64,000 bases of DNA from Siphlonurus alternatus (Eukaryota > Arthropoda > Insecta > Ephemeroptera > Siphlonuridae), in the NCBI GenBank assembly GCA_949825025.1, contig OX463782.1, positions 4,103,501-4,167,500 of the forward strand. Reading direction: 5' to 3'. The notes under the pieces are model-generated. The model did no database searches. It was not told the DNA's origin and saw only the letters and a list, made by a program, of their open reading frames with translations. Both the position numbers and the translations under genes were made by a program. Shown piece by piece: positions 1 to 39,639 of the stretch. Positions within the stretch are counted from its first letter, which is position 1. Each line of letters starts with the position of its first letter.

Positions 1-28534
<28,534 letters not shown>

Positions 28535-28539
28535 GTAAG

Positions 28540-29550
28540 TACCAAACTTCCACAGGAACTGAGAATATATTATAAAGGTGGATTTATATATGAGTGATAT
28601 TTTAGAGTGATACGATGCGAATATTGCAGTGAAATCCTATGGTAGCCATCTTTGTTCAAACTGAGCAATACAGAAAAAAAACATGGTAAATATATTTTAG
28701 TGGAAGAAAAAGCATGTATTATTATATATAAATAGATCTACACTGCACCTTACTTTCAACTTGGTTTTCATCGTGTTTTTAACGTCCTCAGTCATTGCAT
28801 GGTTATAGCCATGCAGTTGTAACGAAGGACATCATTGGCCGACACGACAAGAGCCGAAATTCTCCCGAGTATATAGTTCCAACGAAAACCTGAATTAATA
28901 CGACGACCTGTGTAATGCTATAAAATCGTGTCACATTACTGCTTTTCCTCGAAGGCATTAATTAATAAGACTAAATAATAAAATATTAAAACAATTACCA
29001 AATTTCTCATATAAAACAAGTAAGTTTATTCTTTGGTGTAGATTAATTATGTAAGATATCTCAATTTATTAGTTTAAAAGATTAGAACTTTGCATGCGCA
29101 TACAACTTAACTTTAGTGTGGTCTCGTGCCAGAACCAATATAATTTAAAATAACTTTATTGCCGTCTCGTTGATTACTTAATGGCGCTGAGAGCGTTCAC
29201 CGCGTGACGTCATTGGTGCTCACGTCGTGCGGGCGTCGAGTGTATGGAAGACGTTTTAATTATTACTTTATCGTGGCTATAGTTTATAAAACATGTCAAT
29301 ACGTGAGCTAAATGAAAACGTTGTGATTTCATTTAATTTTTATGATTAACGATTTTATAAGACGATATAGATGTTTTAACAGTTTTATTTTTAATATAAA
29401 GAATATTGTCCTACCAAGGCCGGAAGCCTTACATATAGGTAGGTCCTGGTGCACAATTTCATTTACCTAATAATAATATCAGAAAAAAATTAAAATAAAT
29501 ATTAAAATAATAACAAAAAGAAAAGAGAACGCACATAAAACAGCAATTAA
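28540..29550. other. AT-rich intron with one GC/CpG peak
   Basis: A short hairpin (CATTGCATGGTTATAGCCATGCA) sits near 28795 in partial form. Bases ~29161-29255 are CpG-rich with TGACGTCA at about 29206-29213. Bases 29401-29460 contain CTACCAAGGCCGGAAGCC, resembling a retroposon tail. There is no gene. Confidence 0.5.
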
Positions 29551-29554
29551 CACA

Positions 29555-29704
29555 CAGGTCGGTTCGTAAATCCGCTCAGTGTACATAATCTATTGACCTG
29601 TATACACAAGTATATATTATTTTATAATATACAGGTCAGGTATTGTACATAAGGAAATAGAGAGCTGAAAATATAGAATACAGAGGGTTTTACGAACAGA
29701 CCCG
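29555..29704. mobile_element. Diverged member of AGTCTGTTCGTAAATACAC family
   Basis: Left GGTCGGTTCGTAAATCC, right GGTTTTACGAACAGACCCG; an internal palindrome on GACCTGTATA ... TATACAGGTC. Confidence 0.65.
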
Positions 29705-30407
29705 GCCATATTACGAATCCACGATCATACGCTGTATTGTTTCAGATTGCTTTATATAAAAAAAGCAAGCACTTTCTGCTATTTTTTTTTATTACTAAGC
29801 ATTAAAGTAACTTTTATCGTTGAATTTGTATTGCCAGTAGTACTTTTGTTTCAGCACAATTGGTATTATTGGTCATATATAATTACATAGCTGCTTTTTT
29901 TTTACAATTGGCGGTCTTAAATAATTATACTTGCTTATACTTTTTTCTTAACGATTAACAGTTATCATATCAAGTCTGTTTCAATCTATAGAGCTGGAAG
30001 GGACACGTGGTGATACAATGGTTATGTTATAAATAAAGTGTCACTCGCCTCAATGACTTTAAATAATCACTCTTGTACAATATAGGTGCTAAGAACGGAA
30101 CAGACAAGTATTAATCATGTTAAATATAAATAAAACTAATTTAAATAATTATAATAGGCTACAATTGATATTTTATAAAATATGACGTTCACCCTGGGGC
30201 ATCTAGTCTGATTTGCTGGAGATTTAATTAATTTACAAAAGCTTGCAGGGCTATTTTTGTAAGAAATGAGAATTCTGTCTAGCTAAATTTAATATCACTG
30301 CAGCTAATTATAGTGTATGTGACAACTCTTACAAAAATAACGTTTCAGGCGATGAAATATACACACTCAAAAAGTCATATATCATATTTATTATTATTAC
30401 ACTCATT

Positions 30408-30526
30408 GTACAGTCACCTCCTCGGAAAGTTTCCCTTTGCAGCCTTGTTAGTCACCATGCCCCCTAAGGATAACACAAGACATGGTGAGGCTGCAAGTAT
30501 GAAATTTTCTAAAGCGACGAGTGTAC
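30408..30526. mobile_element. MITE, GTACASTCGTCRC family, copy 2
   Basis: Left end GTACAGTCACCTCCTCGGAA; right end AAAGCGACGAGTGTAC. The inner GTCACCATGCCCC, AAGGATAACACA and CATGGTGAGG match 22882-23004. Confidence 0.82.
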
Positions 30527-30699
30527 TAGCTTTTAAGTTTTTTTTAATGTACCGACATGTCATAAGAAAATGTCCTGTCGGTACGTATCTCTGTACAAAT
30601 CTTCTATAGCAATGGATTTCTATGGAAATTTTATAAATTTTCATTAGCAAAAGGAAAAAAAACATAAAGTTTTAATTCGTATAGTTATAATGGTAAGTA

Positions 30700-31700
30700 T
30701 CCATCAGAAAAATTGTATAGTCGCCATGTTCGTTTGCTGATTTTGACTCCTGCTACAACCACTGCGCATCGGCGCGCAACCCTTCTGCGCACGTTTTTTC
30801 GGCTCGAAGTCAAAACACAACTACCGCGAAATTCTTTACATGCTCTTTAATTAAACTGATCCAAAGCAAATAATAAAATTTTTATAGCAGCAAACGTAAA
30901 AGGTTAGTGCCAATACATAATTTTAAATTTGCAAACATAACTTATTTAGAGGGTTAACAATAATTAAGCGATCGAAAAATTGCTCCATATAGGATCTTAC
31001 GTGCGCCCAATCTTTTTTTGTAAGTAAATGGAAGGACACAGGATTGGTGATGTCATCATGGATGCTGACCATTGTGAAATATATTTCAACTGAGTCTTAT
31101 TTTGCAATTTTTGTTTTTAATTTTGCCTGTATTACACGCGGTACAATATTATATAAGTTTTTTCATCGCAAGAAAATTTCATTCTCCATACAAACAAATG
31201 GAGTTCGTTTTCTTTTAATGAAAAGTTATATGAAATATTTAGGAAAATTGTAACTTGTATACCGGCTTTATAATTAACTTGGTTCTACGCTTACATTCTT
31301 TAAATATTTCTGCGAATGTAAACAAAAATAACACGATAATAAAGTCATCTTTAAACAAAATAACACGACATTGCAATTTGTCTCACGTTACAACGTACAT
31401 TATTAGCTGACGATGCACATCTCGTTTCAACATTCCTCGACTATCTTTCTCGTGCACTATATGGTTACTGCACGTACGACACTCTGGTTACTAAAGCACG
31501 TGCATCTGTGTGTCGTGCGGTCACGTTCATCCTTATCTGCATCTCAGACAGCTGACATAACAATGGGATTAACTTATCATTCGTATTTTGATATTGTTAT
31601 CATTACATTTGACATTCTCATTGTTGTGTTAATTGTATGTATTATTGTAAATTGGCATTGAATGTATTGCTGGTTTCAATTTTATAAAAGAAATATTAAC
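30700..31700. other. Intron segment, CpG-richer patch only
   Basis: Bases ~30745-30825 are CpG-rich (CTGCGCATCGGCGCGCAACC) between TTTTGACTC and GAAGTCAAAA, a weak inverted pair that could be another MITE. Nothing else is recognised. Confidence 0.4.
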
Positions 31701-31738
31701 ATTTTAATAATAGTCCCAAAATATATAACTTAAAAGAT

Positions 31739-32181
31739 CAATGGACAATTTGCATCAACTTTTTTAAGTAGCTCAATCGAAAGAGGAGGTCGAAAAATAC
31801 ACCTGTGAATTTTATGAGATTTTTATTCTTACTGCATCATGGCTAAAAGAGAGGTCACGTGACCTGGAGGCGTTGCCCGCGTCGCCTATGACGTCATTGA
31901 ACCGTTTGGTCAAACAAACGATCGACTTTATAACGCTTGTAAATAACCACGTTGCTATGGAAACAAGCAACAATTAATTTATTATTTACAAGCGTTATAT
32001 AGACGATCGTTTGCTTGACCAGACAGTTCAATGACGTCATTGGCGACGGCTCCAGGTCACGTGACCTCTCTTTTAGCCATGATGCAGTAAGAATAAAAAT
32101 ATCATAAAATTCATAGGTGTATTTTTCAACCTCCTCTTCCGATTGAGCTACTATATAAAAAGTTGATGCAAATTGTCCAAT
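31739..32181. mobile_element. 443-bp near-perfect palindromic element
   Basis: Arms of about 190 bases: left ATGGACAATTTGCATCAACT, right AGTTGATGCAAATTGTCCA. Paired blocks include GCATCATGGCTAAAAGAGAG, GGTCACGTGACC (itself palindromic), GACGTCATTGA and AACGATCG, with a centre near GTTGCTATGGAAACAAGCAA. It has no open frame. The ends resemble those of the family at 42384 (ATAGACAACTTATATGA). Confidence 0.9.
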
Positions 32182-32402
32182 TTAACAATTTGGAAAAGGA
32201 AGTTATACAAAGCTACTGTACCTATACAAATATAGTTTCCTGCAGTAGCCGTCACATATAAAATAATGTAAAGTGTTTTTTCATTACGTAGATATTATGT
32301 ACTGTACGCGAGAGGGCTCAGCATATATAATTATTATTTAAGCCAATGATTGAATGTATTACAGATATGACGAAAAATAAAGTAAATGTGACCATATCAT
32401 AC

Positions 32403-32523
32403 GGTGTGTTCGTAAATGCACAATTATCCATTTGAACCATCTGTACTGTACAGAAAACAAAGAAAATCTTATCCTTGATTCATTTGATTATGCATGCATA
32501 TATAGTTATAATACGAACAAACC
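32403..32523. mobile_element. Diverged member of AGTCTGTTCGTAAATACAC family
   Basis: Left GTGTGTTCGTAAATGCACAA, right ATAATACGAACAAACC. Arms are short and the interior is degraded. Confidence 0.6.
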
Positions 32524-33295
32524 TATATACTTAATGAAATACAAAAAAGAGTTTTTTGTATCTGTGGCAACGATTCTACGTGTTAATTAAAGATTTTTTG
32601 ATATAAATCTAAAAATTAGATATAGAAATATTGCGTACTCATTTCAAATTGACTGTACAAGTTAATAATATAAAAGTTCGCGGTGTTTTCTTTGTTCTTG
32701 ATATTACATTACACAGCACTTTATTATTATAGGCTGGATATGTAAGTGTAAGATCTGTATAATAGTTTTTGCGTCATTATTAATTAATATCGCTTTACTG
32801 ATTATGATCTGGCATGGCCCCAATTTTCAGAGACACCTGTGCATATGGTATTCTCATGTTTATTATCACCATAGTGGTAACTTGATACTTTTTATATATC
32901 AGATAAACTCAATCAAGAATTTTGCACTTCATTTAATATGGTACAGTTATGTGCATAAATTAAATTATGTCTAGAAATTTAGTTAATGAATTATGTAATG
33001 TCCATCTATAAAGAGTGTGCTAAAGAGTGTGATGAGATGTATAGTCAATTTCATATAAAATTCTACTCTATTTTGCAATAACCACTGGATAAATTTAATG
33101 TATAAATTTCATTTCTTGGGAAAATTAAATGTATAAAAAATGATATAAAAATTCAAATTTTTGGTCTTTATTTTTTTCAACTTGAAATGTTATATAACGA
33201 AAGTACAATCAATGCATGCCTCTGAAAAATTTCCTTGACAATAGATGGCCATAGCGTCGATGTTTTTCTAACAAATATAGCCGGATTATATTATA

Positions 33296-33408
33296 GGGTA
33301 CGATTCACGAAGAAAAACTATACTGTTTTACGTGTTTAACCACCTATAGTTAAACGTGATTAAGCTAAATATGGTTAGAAACCTGGATAACTGCTTCGTA
33401 AATCGCCC
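33296..33408. mobile_element. 113-bp MITE with ATA target duplication
   Basis: GGGTACGATTCACGAAG ... CTTCGTAAATCGCCC, flanked by ATA at 33293-33295 and 33409-33411. Inner TTAACCACCTATAGTTAA and TGGTTAGAAACCTGG words match the 68-bp element at 21077. Confidence 0.75.
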
Positions 33409-33411
33409 ATA

Positions 33412-35890
33412 ATCCATCAAAATTATTGTTATCTTCTATTGATTAAAGAAATTTGCAATGCTAAGAGTGTGCATATTAATTAAAACTCTCATTTGATCCT
33501 ACTCATTAGCAATATTTAAAAATTCAGTCATCAAAATTTCAGTACATTATATAAAGGTATCTTACGATAAACTTATTACAATGTAAAATTTATGAAATTT
33601 ACACACTTTTTTTTTCTGAGTGTATTTTTTTTATCATAAACTGCGTTATATTCCTCCTCCCCATCTTTATTATAAACATAACAGTCATTTAATAATTTTA
33701 ACGAAGCCATTTCTACAATTTTATTTTTATTCACACAGCTGCATTTAATATACTTTTAACAAGGAACTATTTATAAGCCATATACTGTGCAATGAAAGAA
33801 ACATTATGCGAGACAATTCCAAGCATGGTTATGAGTTGATTTATGGACAAGTGCATGCACAAGTAAGAATATATGCTAACTTGAGACGTATATATATATA
33901 TATAAACAGCCTTCATATATGATATGAGCGAATAAAGTGAGGAACAGTGGCAGCAAAAGGGCAGAGAGAGTGCATGGCCATTCGTAAAGGGATATTATGT
34001 ATATAATGTTACTTGACTGCATGCATATTATACAGACCAAATATGGAAAACAACCTTTAGATTATATAGAATGCATTAAACTCTTAATTAAATATAACCT
34101 TAAGGTAAATTTAAGATATCGTATAAATGTAAAGAAAAAAAAAAAAAAAACTGAACTTTAAAATGATTTTTTTTATTTTACTCTCTTTTTACTTTCTGTA
34201 TTTTCTGTTTCCATGGAAACGTTCTAAATTATGAATAAACTGGAAATATTCTTCATAAATTTTTCAGTTCTCTTCAGAGAAATAATAAAGCAATAACTTT
34301 TGCAGAATACAGCTGAGAAAATCTTGTTGGAATAAAAAATAATAATTATAACCATCATTAAACTGTTAAATTATGGTATAATAATTATTGATTATGTTTC
34401 ACTAAAAATCATGGATAGTGAACACGTTAAGTCTGAATATTTGATTCCCTTTATTTTTTTGTGGTAATTAAGCTAAATCCCTGCTCTTTATGTTGAAATG
34501 TTTGTATTTTATGTCATGTGTGTGTTGTGTATCAATATTAAAACTTGACGTGAACGTATATTTATCCTGTACGACCAAGTAGAAGTTCAAAATAAATAAA
34601 TTAAATAAAAATATGAAACAATTTAAGTTAAAAAGTGACTAATATAATATAACGTGAATTTAAAATGTTGATCAGCATGAAATTATAGTGGAGGCTACAT
34701 TTAATAATTCTTACTTTGTAATTTTTATAACTAGATCGCCCACGTTGTTAAATATTAATTTATTAACTTTAAAAAAAATGGTTTATGTAAATATGGTAAT
34801 TTATCAAATAAAAAATTAATATCTTACTTTTCAGTTATACACATTTAATACTTTACACAATATAAATTTTATATACTTTTATGTTTTATTTGCAATGAAA
34901 AGAGGTAAGTACTTATACCATCAGTACTTAAAAGATTAAAAATATATTATTTTTATGAGACAAGTATTACACAGTAAAATTTTATTTCATATTATGTAAA
35001 AAAAAAAATAAGCTAGAAGAAAAACTAGTATTTGATTGAAACGTATGGTTAAAAAAAAGTTAATGGAAATGAACAAAAAAAAAAATGAAAATTAATTCCC
35101 TCTTAAAAGATAGCGAATAAGAAATTTATTGGTATCCTTTCAATAGATAAGTCAACATGACAAAAATACATTTTCATTTTATAATATTACTGCTCTATTT
35201 TCATATATAGACGTGATAGCAGGAAAAGGACCCAAGTCCATTGGTTACATATTAAATTTAAAAAAAATAATAATAAAATAAAGACGTCGTGTAATACTTT
35301 TCTATGAATTCTAGGGTTATAATATTGCTACTTTCAGTGGATCCTATATCGTTTCCATCCGCAACACATCTATATTACAGAAATGAAAGCTCTCTTTTTC
35401 TTTGCTTCATTTGATAGTTTTTATAAAAATCAATTAACTTAATTATTTTAAGGTGTTCAATATTTGCATTCAAAATATAATGAAAAAATACGTTCTTTAA
35501 ATATCAACTTCAGAGAAGAAAGATGTATTATTTTGCACAAAGAGGTTACAAATTACAAGAGTCCACACTTCATTTTTTGCGATAGAAAAATGACGTCTTT
35601 ATACCTGACACTCTAAATGCATTAATTAAAAGAAAACTCATTTTATAATTCATATGTTCTGTGAGAAGATGATTTAACCTATTTCCCAAGCTTAAAAAAA
35701 TTATACAAACAGGTCTATAGAAGAAAAAAAAGTCGTTTTTAACTTAATCAGCTTGTTAGTTATATTAAAATACTAGGGGTGGGGTGTAAACTCGCGTTTA
35801 CGCTCGTTTGCTTTCAAGTCTTTTAAATAATTTTGTCAATCATACGTTGCCATCTATACAAGTATTCAGTACGTGATATCATAACGGTGT
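33412..35890. other. Featureless AT-rich stretch
   Basis: Apart from a short TA run at 33888-33903 and poly-A/T runs I see no gene or element here. Confidence 0.7.
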
Positions 35891-35900
35891 TTTAATGCAA

Positions 35901-36190
35901 AATGGACAACCTACATGAAAAATTTTTATTGCAGAAATGAATTGAAGGTACCAAATTATGCTACTCTGATTTTCTCCAGGGTTTTTTTTTTTTTTTTTTT
36001 AAACCCAGAACTATTTTTAAATATTTATTAAATGTGCTGCCACGCCCCCTGGAGGCGGCAACAGGCGTCTCTGTCCTATCCTTTTTAATAACGATTCAGG
36101 GGTGCCAACTTAAATTACAGAACTTTCAATAATTATTTAAAAATAGTTGCAGGATTCATAAGAATCTAAAAAAATTCAGAGTGGAGGTGA
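35901..36190. mobile_element. MITE, ATGCTACYCTGATTTTTTC family, copy 3, right end lost
   Basis: AATGGACAACCTACATGAAA starts the element, followed by ATTATGCTACTCTGATTTTC. The inverse arm begins (AAAAATTCAGAGTGGAGG) but then runs into the 5S-like sequence instead of the expected terminus. Confidence 0.75.
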
Positions 36191-36204
36191 AGCGCTGCGT
36201 ATAT

Positions 36205-36310
36205 AGCGTTGTGCATTGACCGGTTCTCGTTAGATCACCGAAGTCAGGCTACGTCAAGCGTGGTTAATAGTTGGATGAGTGACCATTTCAAGTATAAAAA
36301 TACGCCGCTC
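36205..36310 (+). ncRNA. 5S-rRNA-like sequence (pseudogene or 5S-derived SINE head)
   Basis: GGTTCTCGTTAGATCACCGA (36222-36241) and GGTTAATAGTTGGATGAGTG followed by ACC (to 36284) match the middle and 3' control regions of eukaryotic 5S rRNA in order and at roughly the right distance. The 5' end and the 3' stem are poorly preserved, so a functional 5S gene is unlikely. The body after it (TACGCCGCTCCCTCCCTGGG) is not 5S and runs into a T/TTA-rich tail, as in 5S-derived SINEs. Confidence 0.72.
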
Positions 36311-36554
36311 CCTCCCTGGGATAAATTCGTGAGGCCCCTTCTTTTTTATTATTATTAATTAATATTTATTTTATTTAATAATTTTTTAAGGAGTTTGGGC
36401 AGATTCGAGTTAATTATATTTTCTTAGCGTCCGGTTGTGATCGAGCGAGCAAGGCAATGGGCTTACTCCGGACACTGCCCATCTTCAACACAAAGAGGTG
36501 GCCAGTTGTGATTAAACCTCGTAATGCTATGATGTACCGAACGCGAAATGCCCC

Positions 36555-36905
36555 TGAAAGTAGACCACCCCAACCTACATGCCCCTGAAAGTATGCAACC
36601 CGCATTAATTACACCTTAATTTGATAACCCCCCTAGACCTAATTGGGAGATGATCCGAGCATTATTTACGAAAGTATTCGTTTTTATATAAAGTTATTAT
36701 AAGTTACCCCTAAAGGTAGGCAACCTTCACTTACATGCCCCTGAAAGTATGCAACCTCTACCTACATGCCCCTGAAAGTATGCAACCCGCATTACTTGCA
36801 TTTGAATTTTATAACCCCCCCTAGACCTAATTGGGAGTAAATCCGAGCATTATTTACGAAAATAATCAATTTTATATAAAGTTATATAATAATTAAGTCA
36901 CACCT
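36555..36905. repeat. Diverged tandem duplication, ~186-bp offset
   Basis: ATGCCCCTGAAAGTATGCAA recurs at ~36580, 36735 and 36766. Longer blocks CCTAGACCTAATTGGGAG and GATCCGAGCATTATTTACGA / AATCCGAGCATTATTTACGA recur about 186 bases apart. The sequence is A/C-rich and non-coding; origin unknown. Confidence 0.78.
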
Positions 36906-36979
36906 GAAAGTAGTTTGCTTGGAACGTGCTACCGTGGCATCTCCATCTATGGGAAGAAGATCGAACTTCTGAATGTCTA

Positions 36980-37550
36980 CAATATCTGTGCTCACGTGAT
37001 TCCATTTGCGGGCGGCCACCATCTTGAAACGATCTTACGCACATATGCGCGCACTTGCGCGGATATTCGCATGCGCATTTCCGCGGACCAGTCTTCGCGC
37101 GAATTTCACATCACTGCACCGAGCAGTCAGATCCCCTTTCGCAACGTTGCCTCTAAACAGAAGCAGCCAATGGGATGGTAGCAGTCACACAAAGAAAGTT
37201 AATGATTTCTGTGGTCACGTGATTCCATTTGCGGGCAGCCACCGTCCAAAACGTCTCGTAACTTTTTGCCTTGCATCTTGACGTATCCAAAAACCCAGAT
37301 GAGAAGACGCGAAAACATGAACTCGGAGATTGATCAGCTTTCCCGCGGAGGCACACCACCCGGGGAAAATCCGCCCCCGTCCCCCGCCCCCAAACGTGGA
37401 CCTTAGTGCACGTCACCCTCCCCCGGCGGCCCCTGCCGACGACCCCCCCAGAAGGTCTCGTCGAGTTTCGAAGGGGGGAAGGGGTCTGTCAAGCCGATCT
37501 GGCGTCCGCCATATGAAAAGCATTGGAGATTTGGGGTTTTCAAAGTGCTT
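36980..37550. promoter_or_regulatory. CpG/GC-rich island with a 34-bp direct repeat
   Basis: TCACGTGATTCCATTTGCGG occurs at about 36992 and 37216, 225 bases apart. Between them the DNA is unusually CpG-rich, with palindromic GCGCATGCG-like words, and CCAATGGG lies near 37168. From 37335 a C-rich stretch follows. No exon with good splice sites is evident; the 29-codon frame from 37317 is not convincing. A promoter role is only suggested by composition. Confidence 0.35.
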
Positions 37551-37559
37551 CTTAATATA

Positions 37560-39530
37560 TAAGATAATTATATAATTTCAAATATGACATTATTAAGTAT
37601 ATTATTTTTATATTAAAAATAATATGTATAATTATACTATATAATTTTTTTATCACTAGTTAAGAAATATGGCTTAATTATGTCAGAAAGAAGGGTAAAA
37701 ATTGATCTCGTTTTTTTAGGTAAATGATTCCTGAGGCTTTATAAATATTTGAAAGGAAAACATGGCAAAAACTTGATGAGATGTCACATTTTAAACTTAA
37801 AGATTTTTAGCTCGAGATATCGCGATTTTAAAGTTCTCTATTTACTATGTAGGTTGGTTCCGTTTTGAAGTGACATCAACTGATATCTTTCTGTCACATT
37901 GATATGTCATTTAAGGCTATTTTACAATATTAATTGTAACAATTAAATTTGAGGGGCTTTAAAAATGTTTATAAAAGGTAATACTGACCAATGAGTTAAT
38001 ATATTATTTTACACTCTTTTGAAGATATTATAAGAAATTAAAAGGTATCAGATTCATTGACATGAATTTTTATGCGGTTAGGACTATTGAGTATTTTACA
38101 TGGGAAATTTATTACTCTCTCATCAGTTTCTCTCTGAACAAGATGCTTTATATTTCTTTTATAGTCAGATACATCATCATAGATAATGTCTCCTTTTTAA
38201 TAGCTTTTATTATTTACATAATGTTTATCTACATGCAAGCATATTAAAGAAGAATAAACTGGATATTTTTTATTTCATATTTTTTACTGTTAAACTAAAG
38301 AATCTTTTCATCACGATTACATGAGAAAAAAATTTTAATATACAAGTTCTTCCATGCAGTATGGTTTCATAAAATACATTAAAAATTCTTGGTGTTTTCT
38401 TATGCATAGAAAAAATGCATTTTTATTTTATACCCCTTTAATAATTTACTGGAGTTGCAGCGCTGCATCTTAAAAGGAAAATACATGAAGTTTTGCGATT
38501 TCAGTAGAGCACTAAAAAAAGTTTTGTTCACCACATCTCCATTGACTGCGAGACAACGTATACAAACGTTCGTGGATTCCCGAAATGTGTGGCTGGGCTG
38601 AGTGCTCTTTTTACTAATACCAAAATTACAAATATCTTGGTCTCTTCAAAAATCTCCAAAAATCAGGTTTATATTGTCCCAAACTGTACAGCAAATGTAG
38701 AGGTTAATTTACCACAAATCCTGAGGAAACTGACCAGGTCTATGCTGTACAGCCAAAACAGGCCAGCTAATAATAAAAAAAAAATGTCAATTACTACCAA
38801 AAGGGTATTTAAATTTAAAACTAAGCATTAAAGGTACGGAGAAACGATCAGTTTTTAATTAAAGAATATCAACATTTTATACATAAAATATCAACTCCTG
38901 ACTTTTTGTCGTTAAAACATTGCAAAAATATAGTCAAATTATGTAATATTCTATCTGGAGGTTGCCGAAAGTGTGAATTTTGTAGCTATTCTGTTTGTAA
39001 CTTAGTTTTGAAAAGTTTCAGAAGGGTTTACAATACACTGATCTATGTATGTGATGCTGAAATACGAATGGAAAGAACAGAAATAAGGCCACTTCCGGAG
39101 GGAATTTAAAATTAATTCGAGTGTAATTTTATAGTGAGAAATCCTTGCAGGCAGCATGATACATGTTCCACGGAGTGTGCAAGGTCGTGTTGTGAATCAC
39201 CCGCTCGTGGCGCTAGAGTCGTCTGGTTGGTCTCCAAGGTCTGAGTAACGTGATCCGTGCAGGCGCCGCCACAAGCCTCATTCTCTCACCAGCACGTCAG
39301 GAATGGAACCACACACAACTGGTGTTATATAATGCAATAGTTCCATGTATATGCAGATGGATTTGCATTTATTTATATAATATTAAGTATATTAAATGCA
39401 ATTTGATAGATTCATATGAGAATTAAAAGGATTTCTTGATTATTATACATATGTATAAGTTTCTAAAGGAACACAAATAAGATAAACGGTTGTAGTACAA
39501 AAAAAGTAATGCAAAAGTAAAAATAAAAGT
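37560..39530. other. AT-rich intron; half MITE near 39090-39125
   Basis: Two chance-sized frames (38589-38831 and 38906-39109) resemble no known protein. ACTTCCGGAGGGAATTTAAA ending at 39125 is a half copy of the TTCCGGAAGTAG family. Bases 39170-39300 are GC-richer but have no recognisable exon. Confidence 0.5.
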
Positions 39531-39531
39531 C

Positions 39532-39625
39532 TTAAGGCGGATTCAGATGACGACAACGGCGATACAACGCAATTTTGACGTAAAAGCTGTGAAATCCTAT
39601 GCGGCGGCGAAGTCGCCCACTTCAA
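39532..39625. mobile_element. Half copy of TTAAGGYGGATTYA family
   Basis: TTAAGGCGGATTCAGATGAC, then GACAACGGCGATACAACGCA and TTTTGACGTAAAAGCT, is the inverse of the right half of the element at 63538-63744. The second half is missing. Confidence 0.7.
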
Positions 39626-39639
39626 TTTTTTTAACATTG

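Noticed and set aside
37317..37575. GC-rich frames with Pro-rich product (MNSEIDQLSRGG...)
   Set aside because: The best frame is 29 codons and the overlapping one has no splice sites; the composition of the CpG-rich patch explains the lack of stops.
38589..39109. Two adjacent 67-80-codon frames, possible small gene
   Set aside because: They lie in different frames and resemble nothing known. The second runs into a MITE end (TTCCGGAGGGAA), which argues for chance.
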